64,000 nt of DNA from Desulfurobacterium thermolithotrophum DSM 11699 (GTDB lineage: Bacteria; Aquificota; Aquificia; Desulfurobacteriales; Desulfurobacteriaceae): positions 1,356,001 to 1,420,000 of the forward strand of contig NC_015185.1 of assembly GCF_000191045.1 (NCBI RefSeq), written 5' to 3'. Each line of letters opens with the position of its first letter. The stretch's first letter is position 1. The position numbers and the translations under genes were made by a program. Positions 29,374-37,908 of this stretch are shown one piece after another. Below the pieces are notes generated by a model. The model worked only from the letters and a program-made list of their open reading frames with translations. It was not told where the DNA came from and did not search any database.

Positions 29374-30807
29374 TTGCTCCTTACATTATCTATCTCCATT
29401 ACCAAGAAAAGCATCTACAATAAACTGGAAAAAGCTTCAAAAACCTTCCAGCAGTTTAAAAACCTCCTTTATCTGTGTGCATTAGAATATCACAAAAACA
29501 CAAAAGACATAAAAACCTTCCTCTCCAAAACATTCCTTGAAAAATTCGTTAAAGATAGAGAAAAGCTACCTTTTGAGAATGAAAATATAAGAAACTGGAA
29601 GAAAGAACTTGTTGTTTTGTGGACTGAAAAGATAGGTTCAGACACAGCAAAAGCTCTCGTTGGAGTTGTGGCAAAGGAGTTCAAAAGTATCCTAGAAAAG
29701 TGGAAAAAAGGAGAAAAAGCATCACTTCCAAAGCCAAGAAAGCTAAATACTCTTTACTCCTTTACTCTTGAAACAAATCCCAATATGGTTGTAGATAAAA
29801 GAAAACTTCAAGGAAAAAGAAATTCTAACCACATAGTAGTTAGAATTGGAAAAGATTTTGGAGCAGTTAAGTTTAAAGTTCCTGAAAGTTTAAAAATAAA
29901 ACATATCAAAATAAACTGGTCAGCATCAGGAGAAGTAACTTATCTAACAAGCTATGAAGTTCCTAAAAGTGAAGTTATTCTAAACAAAGAGTTTTTCCTC
30001 TCAATTGACTTGGGAGTCAAGAATTTGATTTCTGCAGTTTCCAACAAAGAGGATTTACCGTCGTTTATCATCAATGGCAATCCCTTAAAAGCATTCAACC
30101 AATGGGTAAACAAGCTATCAACAAAACTCCAAAGTGAAGGAAAAGAATTAGAACACAAGAAACTCTGGAATTATAGGAAAAAGAGGATAGAACAGATATT
30201 TGGGATGGTATCAAACTTTATAGTTACTATCTGTTTAAAAGAAGGAATAGGAAGAGTAATCATTTCAGACTCTTTGACTAAAGAATACAAAAAAGAAGGG
30301 ACAAAAGGAAAAAGATTCAATCAAGAGTTTAGACAAATACCACTTGGTAAGCTGATACAAAAACTAGAGTATAAATGCAAGTTAGCTGGAATAGAATTTT
30401 TGAAAGAACCAGAACCTTATACATCTCAAGTTTCTTCAATAACAGGTAACATAAAAGAAATAACAGGAAAGGACAAAAAAGAAATAACAGAAGAAGACGT
30501 GAAGAAACTAAAAATTACAGGTAAAAGGATAAAGAGAGGTCTTTTCAAAGACTTAAAACTCAACAAAGTTTTTAATGCAGACCTTAATGGAGCTTTAAAT
30601 ATTGCGATTAAGAAGCTCGGAAAAAGAGTCAGAGAAGGATTTTTAAAACTTTCAAACTGGATAGATAAGCTCAGTAGAGCTGTTAGGATAACTCTTTTTC
30701 CACATGAAAAGTATTCCCTGAGTCTCTTTAAGGAGATAAGGGATAGTAGTTCCTGCCTTGCAAAAGGTAGCGAAGGACATCTGTTAACGATAGCTAATGA
30801 ATACTAA
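29374..30807 (+). CDS. tnpB: TnpB, RNA-guided nuclease of IS200/IS605 type, lacking the zinc ribbon
   Basis: This 477-residue RuvC-like nuclease has Asp212 in LSIDLGVKNLI (RuvC-I), Asp299 in VIISDSLTKEY at the RuvC-II position where the family has Glu, and Asp403 in VFNADLNGALNI (RuvC-III). The 87-residue spacing of the first two equals that of ISDra2 TnpB (D191/E278). The CxxC zinc ribbon is replaced by EPYTSQVSSITGNIKE, so no zinc finger exists. A TTG start with AAGGAG upstream is assumed. No tnpA is nearby. The 3' end of the gene overlaps a large hairpin, as expected if the guide RNA comes from the right end. Confidence 0.85.
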   Translation: MLLTLSISITKKSIYNKLEKASKTFQQFKNLLYLCALEYHKNTKDIKTFLSKTFLEKFVKDREKLPFENENIRNWKKELVVLWTEKIGSDTAKALVGVVAKEFKSILEKWKKGEKASLPKPRKLNTLYSFTLETNPNMVVDKRKLQGKRNSNHIVVRIGKDFGAVKFKVPESLKIKHIKINWSASGEVTYLTSYEVPKSEVILNKEFFLSIDLGVKNLISAVSNKEDLPSFIINGNPLKAFNQWVNKLSTKLQSEGKELEHKKLWNYRKKRIEQIFGMVSNFIVTICLKEGIGRVIISDSLTKEYKKEGTKGKRFNQEFRQIPLGKLIQKLEYKCKLAGIEFLKEPEPYTSQVSSITGNIKEITGKDKKEITEEDVKKLKITGKRIKRGLFKDLKLNKVFNADLNGALNIAIKKLGKRVREGFLKLSNWIDKLSRAVRITLFPHEKYSLSLFKEIRDSSSCLAKGSEGHLLTIANEY

Positions 30808-30830
30808 CGAAAGCTATCGTTTTTCAGATG
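30769..30830 (+). ncRNA. Candidate TnpB right-end / omega-RNA hairpin
   Basis: GGACATCTG (30775-30783) pairs with CAGATGTCC (30825-30833 region), and inside it ACGATAGCT pairs with AGCTATCGT. The tnpB stop codon lies in the loop. TnpB guide RNAs are processed from the 3' end of the tnpB transcript, so this is the likely scaffold end with the guide beyond it. Edges are approximate. Confidence 0.5.
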
Positions 30831-30904
30831 TCCAAAATATCAAGGTTAAGATATAATCAAAATTATTCAAACCAAACTAAAACTCTCTAGGAGATAAAAC
30901 TTTA

Positions 30905-31396
30905 ATGAAAAAAGCTTTTACTTTGTTAGAGCTTGTAATAGTTCTTTTAATAGTATCTTTAACTTTAACTATTACTCTTCCTACTTTTTTCAACATAGAA
31001 GCAACCTCCATGGAAAACTTTGAAAATAAACTAAAAACAGCAACAAATTCTGTCTTCAATCTTTCTAATCCTATTGAACTCTGTGCAGATTTTAAGGAAA
31101 ACAGCATCAATGTGGGAAAGGAAAAAATACCCTTACCGAGGGGAAAAAAACTTAAGTACATGATATTACCAGGAAAGATAATTTCCTCAGAAAGTAGTTC
31201 TAAATTCTGTATTTCAAGCAAAGGATTAGAAACAGTAGGCTTTTTAGCAAAAGAAAGCACGAATAAGTACCTTTCTATCTTAGTATTTTTACCTTCTGGA
31301 GAAACCGAAATTAGATTTTTGTCTGAAGCAGAAGGTGAAACATTTAAAGACAAAGTTTCAAAGGGGAGGATAGTGGAGTGGTTCAACTATTACTGA
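30905..31396 (+). CDS. Type II/IV pseudopilin with prepilin leader
   Basis: The N-terminus MKKAFTLLELVIVLLIVSLT is the class III prepilin signal. Cleavage by the prepilin peptidase would follow Ala4, leaving Phe1 and Glu5 of the mature protein. The rest (163 residues in all) has a globular C-terminal part with two Cys (LCADF and SKFCISS) that may form a disulfide, suggesting a GspH/FimT-like minor pseudopilin. No other pilus or secretion genes are next to it, so it is an isolated minor pilin gene. Its last codons overlap a small membrane gene. Confidence 0.85.
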   Translation: MKKAFTLLELVIVLLIVSLTLTITLPTFFNIEATSMENFENKLKTATNSVFNLSNPIELCADFKENSINVGKEKIPLPRGKKLKYMILPGKIISSESSSKFCISSKGLETVGFLAKESTNKYLSILVFLPSGETEIRFLSEAEGETFKDKVSKGRIVEWFNYY

Positions 31397-31623
31397 TATT
31401 AATACTTTTAGTAATAGTTCTCTCTTTTCTTTTTTCCGTAAAGCTTTTTTTCTTTCTAAAAGAGGTTCTTTTAAAAATTGAAGAAATGGAAGCAGAACTT
31501 ATTAAAGCCGAAAGAAAATTAGCAAACTTAGATGAAAAAATTGCACAAGGTGAAGAAAAAATTAAATTTTTACAAAACCAATATAAAATATTTTTAGAAA
31601 GGTTTAGAGGAGAGAAACAATGA
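31378..31623 (+). CDS. Small membrane protein with coiled coil
   Basis: GTG at 31378 gives an 81-residue protein: one N-terminal membrane span (VQLLLILILLVIVLSFLFSV) then a helix of about 50 residues with heptad-like spacing (EEMEAELIKAERKLANLDEK) that should form a coiled coil. It overlaps the pseudopilin gene by 19 bases and argF by four, so all three are translated in series. The family is unknown. A role in pilus assembly, or as a divisome-like membrane adaptor, is only a guess from layout. Confidence 0.6.
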   Translation: MVQLLLILILLVIVLSFLFSVKLFFFLKEVLLKIEEMEAELIKAERKLANLDEKIAQGEEKIKFLQNQYKIFLERFRGEKQ

Positions 31624-32549
31624 AAGATTTTATATCTATGGTAGATGCAGATAGACTATTTATAGAAAACATTATTTCCTTAAGTTCTTTCTTGAAGGAA
31701 AAACAGAAAAAAGGAGAGCTCTATAGACCCCTTGAAGGATTTACAGCTGCCCTCATCTTTGAAAAGCCGTCAACAAGAACAAGAGTTTCCTTTGAAGTTG
31801 GGGTCTATCAACTTGGTGGTCATGGTATTTATATGGATAACAGAAGCTCCCAGCTTGGAAGAGGCGAACCAATAAAAGATACAGCAAGAGTGTTATCAAG
31901 ATACGTCAATCTTATAGTAATTAGAACTTTTGGCCAAGAAAGAGTCGAAGAACTTGCAAAGTACTCTGATGTTCCAGTAATCAATGCTCTTACAGACGAA
32001 GAACACCCTTGCCAAGTACTTGCAGACATATTTACCATTTGGGAATATAAGAGAAACTTAAAAGGTCTAAAAGTTGCCTATGTGGGAGACGGTAACAACA
32101 TGTGTAATTCATGGTTAATCGGAGCTGCCTACACAGGAATGAAATTTTATGCTGCAACACCTAAAGGTTTTGAACCTCTAATAGAATATGTAGAGAAAGC
32201 TAAAGAAATAGCAAAAGACACAGGAGCTGAAATAGTTATCACAAATAATCCGATAGAAGCTGTTAAAGAAGCAGATATCATCTATACAGACGTTTGGGCA
32301 AGTATGGGGCAGGAAGATGAAGCCGAAAAACGAAAGGAAATCTTTATGCCTTATCAAGTAAACAGAGAGCTTGTTAAACACGCAAAGTCAGACTTTTTGT
32401 TCATGCACTGTCTTCCTGCTCATAGAGGAGAAGAAGTGACAAACGAAATTATCGAAAGTGATAGATCCATTGTTTGGGATCAAGCTGAAAACAGACTACA
32501 TACGCAAAAAGCCTTAATCTTAAAATTAGTAAGAAAAGTTAACTTATAA
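31620..32549 (+). CDS. argF: Ornithine carbamoyltransferase
   Basis: ArgF makes citrulline from ornithine and carbamoyl phosphate. Motifs are FEKPSTRTRVSFEVGVYQLG (STRTR carbamoyl-phosphate site, near residue 48), LTDEEHPCQVLADIFT (HPCQ), DGNNMCNSW (ornithine site, family motif D-G-N-N) and FMHCLPAHRGEEV (HCLP). The protein has 309 residues. ATG 31620 overlaps the small membrane gene. carA, the source of carbamoyl phosphate, is about 6 kb downstream on the same strand. Confidence 0.97.
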   Translation: MKDFISMVDADRLFIENIISLSSFLKEKQKKGELYRPLEGFTAALIFEKPSTRTRVSFEVGVYQLGGHGIYMDNRSSQLGRGEPIKDTARVLSRYVNLIVIRTFGQERVEELAKYSDVPVINALTDEEHPCQVLADIFTIWEYKRNLKGLKVAYVGDGNNMCNSWLIGAAYTGMKFYAATPKGFEPLIEYVEKAKEIAKDTGAEIVITNNPIEAVKEADIIYTDVWASMGQEDEAEKRKEIFMPYQVNRELVKHAKSDFLFMHCLPAHRGEEVTNEIIESDRSIVWDQAENRLHTQKALILKLVRKVNL

Positions 32550-32551
32550 AC

Positions 32552-32580
32552 TTGCTTTTAAGACTCGGTTGCTATAAACT
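32552..32580 (+). promoter_or_regulatory. Possible rpsT promoter
   Basis: TTGCTT at 32552 and TATAAA near 32573 are spaced about 15 bases apart, upstream of rpsT. The spacer is short, so the call is weak. Confidence 0.35.
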
Positions 32581-32615
32581 TTGACACCGCAAAACAAATT
32601 GGTGGAGGAAACAGA

Positions 32616-32900
32616 ATGCCAAATACAAAGTCTGCAAAAAAGAGACTTCGTCAGAATATTAAGAGAAGAGAGAGAAATAGATACTACACAAGAAGAATGA
32701 AAACTGAAGCTAAGAAAGTTCTTGAAGCGGTTGCTGAGAAGAATCTTGAAGCTGCAAAAGAGCAACTCAAGGTTGCGATGAAGTGGATTCAGAGGGCTGC
32801 TGCAAGGGGTGCTATCCACAAGAATGAGGCTGCAAGAAGAATGTCAAGGATAGCAACTGCTGTGGCTCAACTTGAAAAAGAACTTGCTGCACAGGGTTAA
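32616..32900 (+). CDS. rpsT: 30S ribosomal protein S20
   Basis: S20 is a small, basic, helical protein bound to 16S rRNA in the 30S body. The 94-residue sequence begins MPNTKSAKKRLRQNIKRRER and continues with YYTRRMKTEAKKVLEAVAEK and GAIHKNEAARRMSRIA, typical of bacterial S20. It is a single gene with GGTGGAGGAAAC upstream of ATG 32616. It converges with the VIT-type membrane gene 11 bases after its stop, with no clear hairpin between them. Confidence 0.96.
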   Translation: MPNTKSAKKRLRQNIKRRERNRYYTRRMKTEAKKVLEAVAEKNLEAAKEQLKVAMKWIQRAAARGAIHKNEAARRMSRIATAVAQLEKELAAQG

Positions 32901-32911
32901 TACCCTGTGCC

Positions 32912-33967
32912 TTAGCTTATTTCAATTCCAAATAGCAAATTGGCAATTCTACCTATAAAGTAGGAAAATCCGGCCGCTGCAAATCCCACCATAAGCATTT
33001 CTATTGCTTTCTTTTTTATACTAATTCCGGAAAGAAAGGCAACAAAACTTCCGGTTATAGCTAAGACAATTCCCGCAGATAGAATGGAAAGAGCGAGAGC
33101 TCCATACGAATTTTCCAATAGAAAATAAGGAAAAACAGGAAAAATTACTCCTAAAAGATAGGCAAGACCTGTAACTACTCCAAACTTAATTTCTTCTCCA
33201 GAGTTTTCTTCCTCAAGAAGAAGTCGTATTAGAACTTTACGAGGAAGCTTTTTTAAGTTTTCCTTTTCTATGCCAAGTTCTTGCGAAACTCTCTCAATTA
33301 AGGTATCAGGAGAAACTTCTTTTAGAATCTCAAGTTCTTCTCTATTTCGAAGAGAAACTTCCTTTTGAGATTTGCTGGAAATAAAAGCTCCTATTCCCAT
33401 GGAAGCTGCACCTGCAAACCCAACTATAAGACCACTCAAGCCTACAATTTCGGGTCTATCGGGATAAACAGCTGAGAATCCAGAAACAGCTCCAAGAATT
33501 TCCACAAGTCCGTCATTCATCCCAAAAACTAAATCCCTAACTCGAGAAGGATCAAACTCTTTTACAACACTTCTAAAAAAGCTTTCATGTTCTATTTCGT
33601 CAACAATGATTTTCTTTAACTGTTCTTTTTCTTCTTCAGAAAGCTCTGAAGACTTGAGAAATTTATAGTATTCTCTAACAGTTGAAGACTCATAAAATTC
33701 AAAAAGCGAAACAATAAGAGCAGGTGGAATCAAAGAAGTTATTTTTAGAAGTAATGAAACTTTTCCACTAAGTTTAAAATCTGGTGGTTCAATACCTCTT
33801 TTCTCAAGAACACTTTTCCTAAAGTCTGCATGAACCTTTTCTATCTGAGAAATCCTTAAAAGTTCTTCCTTTCTTCTTGCATCTTTTTCCTTTTTAGCCA
33901 GTTTTTCGTAGAGAAAACTATCTGAGAGTTCTCCAAGATAAAACTCCTTAACTCTCTTAGTGTCCAA
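32912..33967 (-). CDS. Ferritin-like plus VIT1/CCC1 fusion membrane protein
   Basis: The first 150 residues form a ferritin/rubrerythrin-like helical domain. EFYLGELSDSFLYEKLAKKE, EKVHADFRK and KIIVDEIEHESFF carry the E-x-x-H type ligands for a di-iron centre. The C-terminal 200 residues are a VIT1/CCC1 iron/manganese transporter domain with RDLVFGMNDGLVEILGAVSG and GIGAFISSKSQKEVSLR and about five spans. This fusion resembles the MbfA family of membrane-bound ferritins that export or sequester iron. It overlaps the prfB stop by 11 bases. Confidence 0.87.
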   Translation of the reverse strand: MDTKRVKEFYLGELSDSFLYEKLAKKEKDARRKEELLRISQIEKVHADFRKSVLEKRGIEPPDFKLSGKVSLLLKITSLIPPALIVSLFEFYESSTVREYYKFLKSSELSEEEKEQLKKIIVDEIEHESFFRSVVKEFDPSRVRDLVFGMNDGLVEILGAVSGFSAVYPDRPEIVGLSGLIVGFAGAASMGIGAFISSKSQKEVSLRNREELEILKEVSPDTLIERVSQELGIEKENLKKLPRKVLIRLLLEEENSGEEIKFGVVTGLAYLLGVIFPVFPYFLLENSYGALALSILSAGIVLAITGSFVAFLSGISIKKKAIEMLMVGFAAAGFSYFIGRIANLLFGIEIS

Positions 33968-35082
33968 CTTTCCCCTCTCTAGCTTTTTGCTTTAAAAATC
34001 CTTCTATAAACTGGTCTATCTCTCCATCCATCACTGCATTTATATTTGACGTTTCTATTCCTGTTCTGTGATCCTTTACCATCTGATAAGGATGGAAAAC
34101 GTAAGATCTTATTTGATTACCCCACGCTATGGTTTTATGCTCTCCACGAGCTTCTGCTATTTTCTCCTCTCTTTTTTGCCTTTCAAGCTCGTAAAGTCTT
34201 GCTTTTAAAATCTTCATTGCTCTTTGCCTATTTTGAATTTGCGAACGTTCACTTTGACAAGTTACAACTATTCCTGTAGGAAGATGAGTAATTCTTACTG
34301 CTGAATCGGTCTTGTTTACGTGCTGTCCACCAGCACCGGAAGCTCTATAAGTATCAATCCTGAGATCTTCATCTTTAATTTCTATATCTATATCTTCATC
34401 TATTTCTGGAACGACGATAACCCCACAAAACGATGTATGTCTTCTTGCATTTGAATCAAACGGAGAAATTCTTACAAGTCTGTGAGTTCCATGTTCCGCT
34501 CTAAGCAACCCGTAAGCATAGGCTCCTTTAATTAAAATCGTTGCACTTTTAATTCCTGCTTCCTCGTTCTCCTGAAGATCAAGAATTTCTGTTTCAAATC
34601 CTTTTCTTTCAGCCCATCTTAGATACATTCTCATCAGCATTTCTGCCCAATCACAAGACTCAGTTCCTCCAGCACCAGCATGAATAGTTACGATTGCATT
34701 GTTCTTATCAAATTCACCTGAAAGAACCGTTTTAACTTCAAGTGAATTAAGCTCTCTTTCTATATTTTTTAAAAAACTTTCAGCTTCATCTAATAAGCTT
34801 TCCTCACTTTCTTCTTCTGCAATTTCAAGAAGAGTTTCAATATCTTCAAGTTGTTGTTCTATAGATGAAAAAGTATTAAGCTCTGATTCAATTCTATTTC
34901 TCTCCATAGAAATACTTTGAGCTTTTTTCTGATCATTCCAAAAGTTTGCTGACGACATTTCTTCTTCAATCTCTGTAAGCTTTTTTTTCATCTTCTCTAT
35001 GTCAAAAATACCCCCTTATTTCAAAGTATTTATCTTTTACCTTTTCAAGTTCAGTTTTAAGCTCTTGAAGTCTTTCAATCAT
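33957..35082 (-). CDS. prfB: Peptide chain release factor 2, programmed +1 frameshift
   Basis: RF2 recognises UGA and UAA. The gene is in two frames. Codons 1-26 from ATG 35082 (MIERLQELKT..) end at TGA 35002-35004. The main frame continues after a +1 shift with DIEKMKKKLTEIEEEM. The shift site is AGGGGG (35011-35016), TAT, TTT, TGA, C; TTT can re-pair with TTT after the shift. The GGQ loop (ASGAGGQHVNKTDSAV) and the SPF codon-recognition motif (ISPFDSNARRH) are present. The translated protein is 374 residues. AGGAGG precedes the start. Confidence 0.96.
35001..35016 (-). promoter_or_regulatory. Autoregulatory +1 frameshift site in prfB
   Basis: On the minus strand an internal Shine-Dalgarno-like AGGGGG is followed by TAT TTT TGA C. 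This is the canonical RF2 site with the usual CTT slip codon replaced by TTT. Low RF2 slows reading of TGA and favours the shift. Confidence 0.93.
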
Positions 35083-35156
35083 TACTGTTCCTCCTAATCT
35101 GAATTCAAAGTTAAATGTAGAAATTGTTTTTATTTTGTCAAAACCGTTTGTTTAGA

Positions 35157-36272
35157 TTAACGTTCAGCCCTATAAAGGCCAACTGTTATGCCTCCGTTTG
35201 AGAAGAAAGTAATTAATTTGGAGTTTAGTCCCGTAAGTTCTGCAAGCTTTTTGTTTGGAGAGAGAAAGAGAACTCTATAGTCTTTAAAGCGCCTTTCAAT
35301 CCAGTCCCCAAGCCGTCTGTAGATTTCTCTGACGTTCTTTATTGGAAGTCTTACACCATAAGGAGGATTTGTAACGATTGTAACGGCATCGAATGAAACT
35401 TCTGGAAAAGAAAGATTTTCAAACCGGATAAATTCTGAAACTCTGGTAGCTTCTGCGTTTTTTCTTGCAGCTTCTATGGCGTCAGGATCTATATCATAGC
35501 CAATTATTGGAACCTTAACCTCTTTTATCTTTGAAATAGCTTCTTTTTTTATACTTTTCCAGAGCTCTTCATCAAAGTTCTTCCACCTCATAAAGGCAAA
35601 GTCTCTATTAATTCCCGGTGGAACGTTTGCAGCAATCATTGCAGCTTCTATTGGAATTGTTCCAGAACCGCAGAAAGGATCGATAAGTGGAGTTTCACCC
35701 CTCCAGCCAGAAACTAAAACCATCGCTGCTGCGAGTGTTTCTCTTAAAGGAGCTTGTGTTTCTTTTACTCTATATCCTCTTTTGTGGAGCATTGCACCAG
35801 AACTGTTTATACTGATCGTGCAGATATCATTCTCAAAACGGACGATAACGCTCGTTCCCTCGTCCTCTAATCTTGCCTTTTGAGGTTTGAAACCTACAGC
35901 TTCAGTAATTGCTCTCCAGATTCTCTCTTCAATTGCTTTAGAGTGGTAAAGCTTTGACTTCTTTGAGGTTGCTCTGATTTTTAAAGGTAAATCGGGTGTA
36001 ATAAAGTCGTTCCATGGACACTTTTTGGCCTTCCTGACGAGCTCTGCGAAGTGTTTTGCTCTAAATGTGCAGAGCCTTAACAGAATTCTGCTTGCAGTCC
36101 TGAGGCAGAGATTGGTTTTGTAGAGAACTTCTAAGTCTCCTTCAAATTCAACTCCTCCAGGAACCACTGTTCCTTTAATTCCTAATCCTTCTAGTTCCTT
36201 AGCAGTTATCTCTTCTATTCCAGGCTGCGAAACGGCAAAAAGTTTTATACTTCTTTTAAAATTTCCTGACAT
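35157..36272 (-). CDS. THUMP-domain class I RNA methyltransferase (RlmL/RlmK-N-like)
   Basis: An N-terminal THUMP domain (residues about 10-160; LFAVSQPGIEEITAKELEGLG, LRLCTFRAKHFAELVRKAKK) is followed by a Rossmann-type methyltransferase with PLIDPFCGSGTIPIEAAMIA and the catalytic TNPPYGVRL (NPPY) near residue 295. This is the m2G-type 23S rRNA methyltransferase family related to the N-terminal half of RlmL, often labelled putative N6-adenine methylase. It overlaps lpxB by 28 bases. Target base is not determined. Confidence 0.87.
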   Translation of the reverse strand: MSGNFKRSIKLFAVSQPGIEEITAKELEGLGIKGTVVPGGVEFEGDLEVLYKTNLCLRTASRILLRLCTFRAKHFAELVRKAKKCPWNDFITPDLPLKIRATSKKSKLYHSKAIEERIWRAITEAVGFKPQKARLEDEGTSVIVRFENDICTISINSSGAMLHKRGYRVKETQAPLRETLAAAMVLVSGWRGETPLIDPFCGSGTIPIEAAMIAANVPPGINRDFAFMRWKNFDEELWKSIKKEAISKIKEVKVPIIGYDIDPDAIEAARKNAEATRVSEFIRFENLSFPEVSFDAVTIVTNPPYGVRLPIKNVREIYRRLGDWIERRFKDYRVLFLSPNKKLAELTGLNSKLITFFSNGGITVGLYRAER

Positions 36273-37330
36273 AGCTTTTTTATTGCTCCTCCTGTAAGTT
36301 TCGAACTAACTTTTTCTTTAAGAAGTTCTTTTATAAACTCCTTATTTTTATAGACATCAAGAAGCGTCAATGTTATATCTTCTGGATTTGCTCTTTCTTG
36401 GAGAAGTTCTGGAACTACCTCTTCGCCAGCAATTATATTTGGAAGCGAAACGAAAGGAATTTTAACAACTCTCCTTGCTATAGCAAAGGTAAGAGGATGG
36501 AGCTTATAAACAACTACATGAGGAAGTCCTGCAATAGCTGCTTCTAAACTTGCTGTTCCTGAAGCTATAATCCCGGCATCAGCAGAAAAAAGCAAATTGT
36601 ACCTTTCTTCTTCAGGAACTAAGAACACTTCTGGATTAATTCTTTTTACAGCAGCTTCCATGTAGTTTCTTTCTATAGAAGAAGCCACAGGAAGAACAAA
36701 AGTTCCCTCTATCCTTTTTGAAACTTCAAGCATAGGTTCAAGAAGATATTTAATTTCAGAAAATCTACTTCCAGGCATAAGAGCAAAAACAGGCTCTTTT
36801 AAGTTATACTTTTTCCTAAACTCAGTAGAAGAAACAACGGGTCTTACTATATCTTTTAAAGGATTACCAACGTAAGTAACATCAACTGCGTATCTTTGGT
36901 AGAGGTCTACCTCAAAGGGAAAGATTACAAACATCCTATCAACAAACTTTTTTATTTTTTCTATTCTTCTTTCACCCCAAGCCCAAAATTTTGGAGAGAT
37001 AAAGTAAAAGACTTTTATCCCTTTTTTCTTCGCAATTTCTGCAATTTTTAGATTAAATCCTGGAAAATCAACAAGGAGAACCGCATCAGGTTCTTTTTCC
37101 TCTAAAAACTTTTCAATGATTTTCTTTCCTCTCCATATTGAAGGAAGCTTTGAAAGAGATTCAAAAAGACCAAAGGCTATAAGCTCCTTTGAATCTAAAA
37201 TCCTTTCAGCTCCAGGAACTTCATCAAGAAGAACGCCATAAACCTTTAAATGCTCTGAAAGATAAGGGATAAGCTCCTTGACATAATTAAACCCTGACAG
37301 TTCTCCTGTAATTATGAGAATCCTTTTCAA
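36245..37330 (-). CDS. lpxB: Lipid-A-disaccharide synthase
   Basis: LpxB (GT19) joins UDP-diacylglucosamine and lipid X to give lipid A disaccharide at the inner membrane, showing that the organism makes lipopolysaccharide. Motifs are ITGELSGFNYVKELIPYL at the start, DAVLLVDFPGFNLKIAEIAK, YFISPKFWAWGERRIEKIKK and ADAGIIASGTASLEAAIAGLPHVVVYK in the C-terminal donor domain. The protein has 361 residues. It lies in a minus-strand series with trpG/pabA and a zinc-binding lipoprotein. Confidence 0.94.
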   Translation of the reverse strand: MKRILIITGELSGFNYVKELIPYLSEHLKVYGVLLDEVPGAERILDSKELIAFGLFESLSKLPSIWRGKKIIEKFLEEKEPDAVLLVDFPGFNLKIAEIAKKKGIKVFYFISPKFWAWGERRIEKIKKFVDRMFVIFPFEVDLYQRYAVDVTYVGNPLKDIVRPVVSSTEFRKKYNLKEPVFALMPGSRFSEIKYLLEPMLEVSKRIEGTFVLPVASSIERNYMEAAVKRINPEVFLVPEEERYNLLFSADAGIIASGTASLEAAIAGLPHVVVYKLHPLTFAIARRVVKIPFVSLPNIIAGEEVVPELLQERANPEDITLTLLDVYKNKEFIKELLKEKVSSKLTGGAIKKLCQEILKEV

Positions 37331-37337
37331 TTTTTAC

Positions 37338-37907
37338 CTAAACCAACTTTAAGAAGTTTTCAATTATTTTTATTCCATCCTCAGTCAAAATTGACTCAGG
37401 ATGAAACTGAACACCGTAAATGGGCATCGTTTTATGCTTAATTCCCATTATCTCCCTATCATCTTCACTTTCAGCTGTGACTTCAAGGACATCTGGAAAG
37501 GTTTCTCTGTCTATAACAAGAGAATGGTATCTGATTGCTGAAAATGGATTCTTCATTCCCTTAAAAAGTCCTTCTTCATTGTGGATTATGTTTGATGCCT
37601 TCCCATGCATAAGTTTTTTAGCTCTAACAATCTTTCCACCGAAAGCAAAGCCTATTGACTGATGACCTAAGCAAATACCAAGAATAGGGATTTTTCCTGC
37701 AAAATGCCTTATAGCCTCAACTGAAATTCCTGCCTCTCTTGGTGTACAAGGTCCCGGCGATATCACAAGAGCTTCAGGTTTCATCTTCTCAATTTGTTGA
37801 ATTGTTATTTTGTCGTTTCTATAAACTTTTATATCTGCTCCAAGTTTACCGAAATACTGAACAACGTTATAGGTAAATGAATCATAGTTATCTATCATCA
37901 AAATCAT
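37338..37907 (-). CDS. trpG: Anthranilate/aminodeoxychorismate synthase glutamine amidotransferase
   Basis: This class I glutamine amidotransferase has 189 residues. [20 protein letters not shown] opens it, the nucleophile is in [15 protein letters not shown] (Cys near 79), and the His-Glu pair is in [13 protein letters not shown]. It gives ammonia for chorismate-derived anthranilate or aminodeoxychorismate. One such protein often serves both (TrpG/PabA), and no synthase component I is adjacent, so the two cannot be separated here. It lies one base after the metal-binding lipoprotein gene. Confidence 0.93.
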   Translation of the reverse strand: MILMIDNYDSFTYNVVQYFGKLGADIKVYRNDKITIQQIEKMKPEALVISPGPCTPREAGISVEAIRHFAGKIPILGICLGHQSIGFAFGGKIVRAKKLMHGKASNIIHNEEGLFKGMKNPFSAIRYHSLVIDRETFPDVLEVTAESEDDREIMGIKHKTMPIYGVQFHPESILTEDGIKIIENFLKLV

Positions 37908-37908
37908 C

